A DNA stretch of 41,186 nt from Nonomuraea turkmeniaca (GTDB lineage Bacteria; Actinomycetota; Actinomycetes; Streptosporangiales; Streptosporangiaceae): assembly GCF_005889735.1 (NCBI RefSeq), contig NZ_VCKY01000081.1:1-41186 (forward strand). The letters are read 5' to 3'. This document shows, one piece after another, positions 24,425 through 31,450 of the stretch (positions are counted from its first letter, which is position 1; every line of letters begins with the position of its first letter). The position numbers were made by a program, and so were the translations under genes. Below the pieces are notes generated by a model. It was not told where the DNA came from, searched no databases, and saw only the letters and a program-made list of their open reading frames with translations.

Positions 24425-26803
24425 TCAGACGCGGGTCCACTTCTGGTTGGCGCCGCCGTGGCAGGTCCAGATCTGCATCCTGGTGCCGTTGGCGGTGCCG
24501 GCACCGGTGACGTCCAGGCACTTGTTCGCGCCGACGGCGGTGATGCTGCCGTCGGCGTTGAGGCGCCATTTCTGGTTGTTCTGGCCGTTGCAGTCCCAGA
24601 TGATCACCGCGGTGCCGTCCGCCGTACCCGCCGCGTTCACGTCCAGGCACTTGTTGCCGTAGACCCGCAGCTCACCGGCGCTGGTGGAGGTCCACTGCTG
24701 GTTGGCCTGCCCGTTGCAGTCCCAGATCTGCGCCAGCGCGCCGTTGGCCTGCGAGGCGCCGGTGACGTCCAGGCACCGGCCCGACCCCACACCCTTGAAC
24801 GCACCCGTGCTCCCTGAGGGCTGGCCCTGGGGGCCGGCGGACGCGATCACGGCCTGGGCGCCCGCCGGCCAGGCGCCGTTGGTGACGGTGACATTGTTGT
24901 TCACCACATTGCCGCGGTCGCCGTTGGTCACGTTGGTGCTGCCGTTGGTCGACCAGTTGCCGGTGACGGTGAAGTTGCCCATGTTCTCGCCGTACCAGTA
25001 GTTGGCGGTGGCCCAGGTGCCGGTGTTCGAGAGCACGTTGTTCCTGACGGTGTAGTACCTGGAGCCCTCGTCGAAGTAGATGCCGAACCAGCCGTTGGTG
25101 CGCAGGCAGTGGTTGTCGCTGATCACCGCGCCCGGGTTCCACGACAGCGTGTAGATGCAGCCGCCGTCGGTCATCTGCTGCATGACGTCGTGCACGTAGT
25201 TGCCGATGAGCCGGTTGCCGGAGGCGGTGGTGGGCGTGGTGTAGCGCGGCTGGAAGTCGTACAGGCCGCGGTCGGCGTAGTGGGTGCTGCCGCCCGGCTC
25301 GTTGGCGCCCCAGCCGTACCCGATCGACATGCCGGTGTACGGCAGGTTGTAGACCTCGTTGTGGGACACGTCGGTGTTGGTGACGTAGGTGGTCAGGACC
25401 GAGACGACGCCTCGGTGATCCAGGCCGAGGTCATGGATGCGGTTGTTGCTGACGGTGATGTTCCGGTTGGCCATCCGCTGGTCACTCGGGTGGTGCGCGT
25501 CGCCGCGCACGCCGCCGACCACGATGCCGCCGGCCGAGCTGCGGGCGATCTCCGACCGGGTGACCGTGATGTCGGCGGCGCCCAGGCCGACACCGCTGGC
25601 GTGCGCGTTGGCGTCGTTGCCGATGCCGATGGCCGTCTGTCCCAGGTTGACGAAGCGCGAGTCGGTGAAGGTGATGGTGTTCGCCGCGGAGACCTGCACG
25701 GCGGCGGGCATCTGGTACCAGTTCGGCCGGGTCGCCTCGAACTGCCGGCAGCCCTGGTGGCAGGAGGTGAAGGCGGGCCAGCTCCAGTTGCCGGCTATGT
25801 AGGCGCCGGTCTGCTGGTCCACATAACCCTGGTTGCTGCTGGCGCCGAGCCAGCTCGTGCCGGTGAAGGTGATCCCGCTGAACGTGACGTGGTGCGCGGG
25901 CGCGTCGTACGTGCCCCCGACGTGCACCAGCGACTGGAGGACCGGCAGCTCCACGCTGACGTTGCCCATGTTCTGCCCCGCGAGCGGGATGTAGGACAGG
26001 GCGCCGGTCGCGGGGTCGAGGTACCACTCACCCGGCGAGTCGAGGAACTCGTAGGCGTTGACCAGGTAGAGCGGCCCCGCCCGGTGCGGGCTGGTGAAGG
26101 TGTCGTACCCGAAGTTGTTGTTGTTCCAGGCGGGCTGCTGCATCGTGATGAGGTTGCCGCTGATGCTCTGCACCGGCGCGTACCGGTCGGTGAACGAACC
26201 GACGCTCTCCATCTCGACCCGGCTCTGGCGGGCCAGGTTGTTCAGATAGCTCAGCGCGCCGCTGGTGAACCTCATCCCCGTGCTGCTCGCGGTGAAGTCG
26301 GACCGGTTGACGGCGGTGCGCGCCCGGGTGGCGAGCGCGCCGTCGACGTACAGCTGCCGGGTGTCGATCCCGGCGCCGACGTTGGCGCGCCAGATGTTCT
26401 TCCCCGAGTCGGCCACGGTCCATCCGGTGACCGCCCTGGCTCCGCTGATGACCGGAACGGCGCCCGCCGCGGCCTGCCATTTGACGGTGTAGCCGTTGTT
26501 CCCGGAGTCGGCGGCGGTCAACCGGAGCGGCGCGGAGAGCCGATACACCCCGCCGGCCAGCTCCACGACGATGTCACCGGACATCGCGGCGTTCAGCGAA
26601 CGTACCGCCGTCTGCGCCGCGGACAGCGAGCACGGCTGGGTGGAGGTGCAGGCGGTGCCGGTGCCGGCGGGTGACGCGTACAGGGTCGTGGTGGCCGCGA
26701 GGGCCGGGGTGGCGGGGGCGACGAGGGCGAACGCCGCGGCCAGCGCCGCGGCGATGCCCACCAGGATCGGTCTCAGCATCGTGACGGGCGAACGTAATTG
26801 CAC
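24425..26803 (-). CDS. Secreted right-handed parallel beta-helix protein with ricin lectin tail
   Basis: The 792-residue product has a signal peptide (about 1-36, PALAA). A long beta-helix region (about 37-655) is rich in Asn and has WRANVGAGIDTRQLYVDG, which resembles GH141-like and related plant-polysaccharide enzymes from memory. A ricin trefoil follows (about 660-792). The GTG start at 26803 follows AAAGGAA by five bases; an ATG eight codons later lacks a site. Its promoter carries operator site 4. Likely role: secreted glycosidase or lyase acting on a plant side chain; the exact activity is not readable. A non-enzymatic surface protein is possible. Confidence 0.8.
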   Translation of the reverse strand: MQLRSPVTMLRPILVGIAAALAAAFALVAPATPALAATTTLYASPAGTGTACTSTQPCSLSAAQTAVRSLNAAMSGDIVVELAGGVYRLSAPLRLTAADSGNNGYTVKWQAAAGAVPVISGARAVTGWTVADSGKNIWRANVGAGIDTRQLYVDGALATRARTAVNRSDFTASSTGMRFTSGALSYLNNLARQSRVEMESVGSFTDRYAPVQSISGNLITMQQPAWNNNNFGYDTFTSPHRAGPLYLVNAYEFLDSPGEWYLDPATGALSYIPLAGQNMGNVSVELPVLQSLVHVGGTYDAPAHHVTFSGITFTGTSWLGASSNQGYVDQQTGAYIAGNWSWPAFTSCHQGCRQFEATRPNWYQMPAAVQVSAANTITFTDSRFVNLGQTAIGIGNDANAHASGVGLGAADITVTRSEIARSSAGGIVVGGVRGDAHHPSDQRMANRNITVSNNRIHDLGLDHRGVVSVLTTYVTNTDVSHNEVYNLPYTGMSIGYGWGANEPGGSTHYADRGLYDFQPRYTTPTTASGNRLIGNYVHDVMQQMTDGGCIYTLSWNPGAVISDNHCLRTNGWFGIYFDEGSRYYTVRNNVLSNTGTWATANYWYGENMGNFTVTGNWSTNGSTNVTNGDRGNVVNNNVTVTNGAWPAGAQAVIASAGPQGQPSGSTGAFKGVGSGRCLDVTGASQANGALAQIWDCNGQANQQWTSTSAGELRVYGNKCLDVNAAGTADGTAVIIWDCNGQNNQKWRLNADGSITAVGANKCLDVTGAGTANGTRMQIWTCHGGANQKWTRV
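24428..24811 (-). repeat. Ricin-lectin cassette copy D
   Basis: This codes the trefoil of the beta-helix protein. It combines the copy C type first two repeats with a third repeat like copy E (TRMQIWTCHGGANQKWTRV), suggesting recombination among copies. Confidence 0.85.
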
Positions 26804-26985
26804 AGTCGTTCCTTTGGGGGGTAGGGGTATGGCCAGGTCACGCCCTGACCCTCAGGCAGGTGACGCCTTTCTGGGGAGGAGCAGAGGCCGGCTCCTGCGA
26901 CAGAGGTCCGCGGGACGCCTCCACTCCGCGCCCATGCCATCCAGCCGCGGAGGCTCCGGAAGGAGCGCGTCCCGGGCCTCGCTTC

Positions 26986-27016
26986 AAATTACGTTCGGAG
27001 TGGGGATACCCGTCAA
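26986..27016 (-). promoter_or_regulatory. Promoter of the beta-helix gene
   Basis: On the minus strand TTGACG (27016-27011) precedes TAATTT (26991-26986) with a 19-base spacer, or GTAATT with 18. The leader to 26803 would be about 175 bases, similar to that of the 753-4232 gene. No gene is seen in 26804-27236. Confidence 0.5.
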
Positions 27017-27021
27017 GACCT

Positions 27022-27033
27022 TAAGCCCGCCTA
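27022..27033. promoter_or_regulatory. TAAGCNNGCTTA operator, site 4
   Basis: TAAGCCCGCCTA has one mismatch to the palindrome. It lies five bases upstream of the -35 box of the beta-helix gene promoter, the same place as site 3 relative to the Ebo promoter. The GntR gene at 27237 is also nearby, so it is a rival binder. Confidence 0.55.
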
Positions 27034-27236
27034 TTTCGCCATTCGCACACTGAGGGCCCGGCCATGGTGAGCCGTTTTACTCCTTTACCAGCAGTGATGC
27101 CTGCCACCGCCTGCACGCCCCCTGACCACCCTCGGATGAACCGTTCAGATGTGTCGTACTCATCAGACAGTGGTTGTGCCGGGGAAGGCCAGCTCATCAG
27201 TCATACTCTTGCAGGGAACGGCGAGGAGGAAGCACG

Positions 27237-27977
27237 GTGACCGACACCCCGCGCGAGAGCGGATACCGGCCGGGCTACGAGGTAGCGGCCGAGCAGGTGC
27301 TGGAATTGATCGTCCGACTCGGCCTGCACCCGGGCGACCGCATGCCGACCGAGAACGAGCTGGCCCAGCAACTGGGCACCAGCCGCACCGTAGTACGCGA
27401 GGCGGTGAAGATACTCTCCGCGCTCGGCCGGGTACGCGCCCAGAAGGGCCGCGGCCTGTACGTGGCCGACGACGAGGGGATGTTGGGCACCGGGCGCTGG
27501 GGGTCCTTCTTCCTCCCGACCGACCTCGACCACGTCTACATGCTGTTCGAGTTCCGCCGGGCGCAGGAGATGGAGACCAGCCGGCTGGCCGCCCGCCGCG
27601 CCACCCCTGCCGAGCTGAGGGCCATCGAAGAAGCGGCCGGCGTGTGCCGCCACGGCTTCGAGACCGGACGCGAGGAACTGTTCAACGAGGGCGACGACGC
27701 CTTTCACACCGCCATCGCCACGGCCTCGCACAACATGTTCCTCCAGGTCGCCGTGCGGGAGGCCCGTAGGCTGCAGGCGCAGTCGAGCCTCATCGGGCTG
27801 CGCGGCTCGGTGGGCGGGCACGCCGCCAAGGCCGTCGAGGAGCACGACGCCATCTACCAGGCCATCCGCGCCGGCGAGCCCGAAGCGGCTGCCCAGGCCG
27901 CGGCCATGCACATCGACAACACCCTCGACGACTACCGCAGGGAGATCCAGCAGCGTCTCTTCTTCACGTCCCACTGA
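27237..27977 (+). CDS. FadR-type GntR transcriptional regulator
   Basis: The 246-residue protein has a GntR winged helix (about residues 15-78) with HPGDRMPTENELAQQLGTSR, then VVREAVKILSALGRVRAQKG. An all-helical FCD ligand domain (about 95-230) has FRRAQEMETSRLAARRA, DDAFHTAIATASHN and EEHDAIYQAIRAG with its metal-binding His residues. The GTG start follows AGGAGG by six bases; an in-frame start 21 codons earlier lies in poor coding sequence. FadR-type proteins usually sense organic or sugar acids. The octamer CTCATCAG occurs at 27159 and 27193 upstream and might be part of an operator. Confidence 0.88.
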   Translation: MTDTPRESGYRPGYEVAAEQVLELIVRLGLHPGDRMPTENELAQQLGTSRTVVREAVKILSALGRVRAQKGRGLYVADDEGMLGTGRWGSFFLPTDLDHVYMLFEFRRAQEMETSRLAARRATPAELRAIEEAAGVCRHGFETGREELFNEGDDAFHTAIATASHNMFLQVAVREARRLQAQSSLIGLRGSVGGHAAKAVEEHDAIYQAIRAGEPEAAAQAAAMHIDNTLDDYRREIQQRLFFTSH

Positions 27978-28017
27978 TCCGGCCTCGCCGGACCGGTTCG
28001 GCCATCGGGCCCTGTGC

Positions 28018-28185
28018 GTGACGTCGAATCACGACCCCCGCCGCATCTACGAACGCATCGCCGCGCACGATCCCGACGGCGCCGCCGCGGCGATGTTCCA
28101 GCACGTCACCGAGGCCTGGATCGTCCGCCGCAGCGGAACGACCGGCCCCGCGCGGCTGCAGCGTCACCACGGACGCACCCCGTGA
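28018..28185 (+). pseudogene. C-terminal fragment of a second FadR-type regulator
   Basis: The frame reads NHDPRRIYERIAAHDPDG, then AAAAMFQHVTEAWIVRRSG, and ends at TGA 28183-28185. This matches the last helices of an FCD domain (compare EEHDAIYQAIRAGEPEAA in the adjacent intact regulator). No N-terminal part or helix-turn-helix is present and no ribosome-binding site precedes the possible GTG at 28018. It is best read as the remnant of a duplicated or replaced regulator that once sat here. It is not a copy of the neighbouring gene, since the residues differ at most positions. Confidence 0.6.
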
Positions 28186-28220
28186 GACCGGCCACCCCGC
28201 CCGGGGCGCCCAGAACGATG

Positions 28221-28231
28221 TGAAAGTTTCA
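28221..28231. promoter_or_regulatory. TGAAAGTTTCA palindrome
   Basis: This is the complement of the 4610-4620 element. It lies about 400 bases upstream of the esterase start. Confidence 0.35.
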
Positions 28232-28332
28232 TCGCGACAGAGCAGCGGCGGCCGCGGCCGCTTGTCCTGGTCAGACGGAGGAACGACCGGGTCCTCTCGG
28301 GCGAGGGCCCTCACCGTCGAGCAGGCCGGGCC

Positions 28333-28360
28333 TTGACAGATCTTGTCACGGTCATATTTG
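28333..28360 (+). promoter_or_regulatory. Possible promoter of the esterase gene
   Basis: TTGACA (28333-28338), a 16-base spacer and TATTTG (28355-28360). The leader to 28627 would be about 260 bases and contains a LacI-type operator. I see no gene in 28186-28626. Confidence 0.45.
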
Positions 28361-28422
28361 CTCCGCTGCACCATCGCCATCAGCCGCCCGAAAGAAAGGA
28401 GAACCGATTACGGCGGCGTTGA

Positions 28423-28434
28423 GTGAGCGCTAAC
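28423..28434. promoter_or_regulatory. LacI-family operator-like palindrome
   Basis: GTGAGCGCTAAC has five of six base pairs of a palindrome with the central CG of LacI-family sites (GTTAGCGCTAAC type). It lies in the esterase leader and differs from the TAAGCNNGCTTA sites. Confidence 0.45.
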
Positions 28435-28626
28435 ATCCTGGAAATTCGACCGGTCGGCAAATGCGCTCCGGTATCGCGAGTCTCGACCGGCAGAACGAGG
28501 CGCTCCGCGCCGACCCGGTATCACCGAATAAGAGAGCAGAAGCGCCGTCCGCCGACACCCTCAAGGTGATGGAATTGGCTTCCTATTCACGTTTGTCACC
28601 CCGAGAAGGGCAAAGGAATTTGCGTG

Positions 28627-29958
28627 ATGTCGAGACTTAGGCTCCTCTTCACCGCTATCGCGTCGGCAGCGCTGCTTCTCGTTCCGGCCACGGCGCAGAC
28701 GGCGCTGGCCGACAGCGCGACCCCGTCGCTCGCAAAACAGAGCGCCCTCGCGGACACCGCGGGATGCGGCAAGACCCCGACGCTCAGAAGCGGTTCTCAA
28801 TCGATTACCACGAACGGCAAAAATCGCAGCTTCATCCTGAGGATTCCAGACAACTACAACAACACGACCCCCTACCGGTTGATCTTTGGATTCCACTGGA
28901 ACGGCGGCACCGCGAACGATGTCGACTCGGGCGGAACCAGTGGTTATCCGTGGTCCTACTACGGGCTCAGGGCGTTGTCGAACAACACCGCGATCTTCGT
29001 CGCGCCTCAGGGCCTCAACAACGGCTGGGCCAACTCGGGTGGTGAGGACGTCACCTTCGTCGACGACATGATCCGGCGGATCGAGGCGGACCTCTGTGTG
29101 GACACCGCACAGCGCTTCGCCCTGGGCTTCAGCTACGGCGGCGGCATGAGCTACGCGCTCGCGTGCGCCCGGGCGACGGTCTTCCGCGCGGTGGCGGTCT
29201 ACGCCGGCGCGCAGCTCAGCGGGTGCAGCGGCGGCACGGAGCCCGTCGCGTACATCGGACTGCACGGCCTCAGGGATCCGGTGCTCAACATCTCCGCGGG
29301 CCGGTCGCTACGTGACAGGTTCGTCAGGAACAACGGCTGCACGCCCCAGAATCCGCCGGAGCCCGCGCAGGGCAGCCTGACGCACATCGTCACCTATTAC
29401 TCGGGATGCCGAACCGGGTATCCGGTCGCGTGGGCGGCGTTCGACGCGGGCCACACCCCCGGTCCCGTGGATGGGAGGCCTGGCGACTTCGAACCCGGCG
29501 AGAATTCCTGGACCAGGCCAGTGGTCTGGGAATTCTTCACGCAGCTGGGAGGCGGCAACCCGAATCCGCCGGACACGAGCGCGCTGCGAGGTGTGGGGTC
29601 GAACCGGTGCCTGGACGTCACCGGCGCCTCGCAGGCCAACGGCGCGCTGGCGCAGATCTGGGACTGCAACGGGCAGGCCAACCAGCAGTGGACCTCCACC
29701 AGCGCCGGTGAGCTGCGGGTCTACGGCAACAAGTGCCTGGACGTGAACGGGGCCGGGACGGCGGACGGCACCGCGGTGATCATCTGGGACTGCAACGGCC
29801 AGAACAACCAGAAATGGCGCCTCAACGCCGACGGCAGCATCACCGCCGTCGGCGCGAACAAGTGCCTGGACGTCAGCGGCGCCGGCACCGCCAACGGCAC
29901 CAGGATGCAGATCTGGACCTGCCACGCCGGCGCCAACCAGAAGTGGACCCGCGTCTGA
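28627..29958 (+). CDS. Secreted CE1-like esterase (feruloyl/acetylxylan esterase or PHB-depolymerase family) with ricin lectin tail
   Basis: The 443-residue protein has a signal peptide (about 1-29, QTALAD). An alpha/beta-hydrolase domain (about 45-310) has IPDNYNNTTPYRLIFGFHW, the nucleophile elbow GFSYGGG (Ser169) and a late DAGHTPG carrying the likely catalytic His. Such enzymes release ferulic or acetyl groups from xylan. A ricin trefoil follows from about residue 317. AAAGGAA lies eight bases before the ATG; GTG one codon earlier is possible. It is the only plus-strand carrier of the cassette and fits with the GH62 gene as a xylan side-chain enzyme. Confidence 0.85.
   Translation: MSRLRLLFTAIASAALLLVPATAQTALADSATPSLAKQSALADTAGCGKTPTLRSGSQSITTNGKNRSFILRIPDNYNNTTPYRLIFGFHWNGGTANDVDSGGTSGYPWSYYGLRALSNNTAIFVAPQGLNNGWANSGGEDVTFVDDMIRRIEADLCVDTAQRFALGFSYGGGMSYALACARATVFRAVAVYAGAQLSGCSGGTEPVAYIGLHGLRDPVLNISAGRSLRDRFVRNNGCTPQNPPEPAQGSLTHIVTYYSGCRTGYPVAWAAFDAGHTPGPVDGRPGDFEPGENSWTRPVVWEFFTQLGGGNPNPPDTSALRGVGSNRCLDVTGASQANGALAQIWDCNGQANQQWTSTSAGELRVYGNKCLDVNGAGTADGTAVIIWDCNGQNNQKWRLNADGSITAVGANKCLDVSGAGTANGTRMQIWTCHAGANQKWTRV
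29575..29955 (+). repeat. Ricin-lectin cassette copy E (opposite orientation)
   Basis: This codes the trefoil of the esterase, on the plus strand while the other four are on the minus strand. It is nearly identical to copy D (YGNKCLDVN, TRMQIWTC and NQKWTRV shared), so homologous recombination between D and E would invert the 24.8-29.6 kb segment. Confidence 0.85.
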
Positions 29959-29981
29959 CACCCTGTGACGGCAGACCACGC

Positions 29982-30017
29982 GCCATCGCCGGGGCGAGTC
30001 ACCGCCCCGGCGATGGC
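29982..30017. terminator. Bidirectional terminator
   Basis: GCCATCGCCGGGGCG (29982-29996) and CGCCCCGGCGATGGC (30003-30017) form a perfect 15-bp stem with a 6-base loop, placed between the convergent esterase (+) and membrane-protein (-) genes. Confidence 0.8.
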
Positions 30018-30108
30018 CACGAACACGAGACCGCTGCGATCGGAACCTTTCGCCGTAACTCCTCGACCCGTCCTGATCCTCGGCGAACGCCTGATGGTGC
30101 CGAACAGG

Positions 30109-31008
30109 TCAGGTGCCGGCCCTCAGCGCACGCTGTTCGCGGACCAGCCGCACGAGGTCCGCGAAGGCGACCGCCGTCACGGGCAGCAGGGCGCACGCCA
30201 CCACCACAGGCCAGCCCCAGACGGCCAGCACCGCCGCGCCCACGAGAGCCCCGACGGCCGCGGCCAGGTGACCTGCCCGCGACAGCAGAGATCGGCGGGG
30301 AGCAGGCGACGGGGTGCCGCGGCGGGCCAGACGCGTGTACATCATGGCGACGAGGACCAGCAGGAGCGCCAGAGCGGTGCGCAACGCCCAGCCCTCCCCG
30401 GCCCAGACGGCCGAGGCGACAGCACCCGCGGCGGCGAGAAGGACCCCGGCGTTCAGCCACACCTGCCTCCGGAGCGCAGCGCTGAGGAAGATCGCGCGTA
30501 CCAGCCACGACAGCTCGCCCACCACCCCCGCACCGCCCACGGCCAGGACGGCCCAGCGTCCCGGGCCGATCTCCCCGTCCGGCACACAGGCCACAACCAC
30601 GCCGAGCAGCAGGGCGAGGACGCCGCAGTGGAAGAACAGCCTGGTGGCGTCGGCCCAGCGAAGCGCCTGGCGCAGATGGCTCTCCTGGACGTTGCGCAGC
30701 CATGTCGAGGGCTGCTCATTGGTGACGTGCTCCGGATACCACTGGCCGAGCTCTTCCGGAGTGCACATGTAGCGGCGGGTCCACGCGGTGGCCTGTACGG
30801 TGGCGATCTGCGCGAGACCGGCTAGCACGAAGCAGACCAGGGCCGCGTCGGGCCACCGGCTGTACGGCACAGCAGGCGGTTGCGGCGACTGCAGCGCCAG
30901 CACCGCGAGCGTGAAGCTGGCTCCGGCCAGCAGCGGTGCGGCGAACCCGCCCACCGCCTGGATGCTGTCCAGGTAGCCCATCGGCTGAGGCGGGCGCCAG
31001 GAGCTCAC
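30109..31008 (-). CDS. Polytopic membrane protein of unknown function, coupled to the CHAT locus
   Basis: The 299-residue protein has about eight hydrophobic segments (near residues 17-40, 52-72, 122-145, 152-172, 180-200, 204-220, 238-257 and 258-278) and a cytoplasmic-looking stretch between the second and third. I do not recognise the family. The GTG start overlaps the stop of the small Cys-motif gene by four bases, with GGAGG five bases upstream, so the two are translationally coupled. Divergent linkage to the CHAT/TPR protein suggests it is the membrane effector or target of that system; this is inference. Confidence 0.75.
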   Translation of the reverse strand: MSSWRPPQPMGYLDSIQAVGGFAAPLLAGASFTLAVLALQSPQPPAVPYSRWPDAALVCFVLAGLAQIATVQATAWTRRYMCTPEELGQWYPEHVTNEQPSTWLRNVQESHLRQALRWADATRLFFHCGVLALLLGVVVACVPDGEIGPGRWAVLAVGGAGVVGELSWLVRAIFLSAALRRQVWLNAGVLLAAAGAVASAVWAGEGWALRTALALLLVLVAMMYTRLARRGTPSPAPRRSLLSRAGHLAAAVGALVGAAVLAVWGWPVVVACALLPVTAVAFADLVRLVREQRALRAGT

Positions 31009-31355
31009 GCGTTCCTCCGCCGCCTGCAGGTGGGGAAGTGGTCGCTGTCGACGCCCCCGCACTCCGCGCACGTGTAGCCTGAACCGCCCGTGCCACGCTG
31101 GAACGCCTCCGGCACCGCCCAGGACGCGGCCGGGTGGGTGAGAGACAGAGCGGCGCCCACGTCGGCCGCCACCTGCTCCAGGTCGGCGGACGGTGGGAGC
31201 CCGATCAGCAACTCCGCCGTGTCACGCTGGCGCTCCCAGGTCAGCTCGTGCAGCACCCCGTCGTGAGCGGCCAGCGCCCTCTCGACGTCGGCCCTGTCCA
31301 CGGACACCTGCCGGTCGCGCTCGCCCCGCAGCTGGAGCAGCAGTTCTACACGCAT
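31005..31355 (-). CDS. Small protein with C-terminal CxxC motif, CHAT-locus partner
   Basis: The 116-residue protein starts at an ATG with AGGAGG five bases upstream. The first 85 residues look like a compact alpha/beta domain with MRVELLLQLRGE and AELLIGLPP. The end reads YTCAECGGVDSDHFPTCR, a CxxC plus Cys pattern suggesting a zinc-ribbon fragment. I do not recognise the family. It is the first gene of a two-gene unit divergent from the CHAT gene across a 95-base shared promoter region, so it may be a sensor, adaptor or substrate. Confidence 0.7.
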   Translation of the reverse strand: MRVELLLQLRGERDRQVSVDRADVERALAAHDGVLHELTWERQRDTAELLIGLPPSADLEQVAADVGAALSLTHPAASWAVPEAFQRGTGGSGYTCAECGGVDSDHFPTCRRRRNA

Positions 31356-31450
31356 CTTCGCCTCCTGCGAGTCGCGAAATCCTAACCCGCCGGACCGAAA
31401 CGGATCACTGCTTCCCGCCCGATATCTCAAGTGTGACCACGAGGAGGAAA

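Noticed and set aside
756..29955. Spaced repeats as a possible CRISPR array or IS copies
   Set aside because: The repeats are about 380 bases, lie in frame at the ends of secreted proteins and encode ricin trefoils. There are no terminal inverted repeats, transposase or short spacers.
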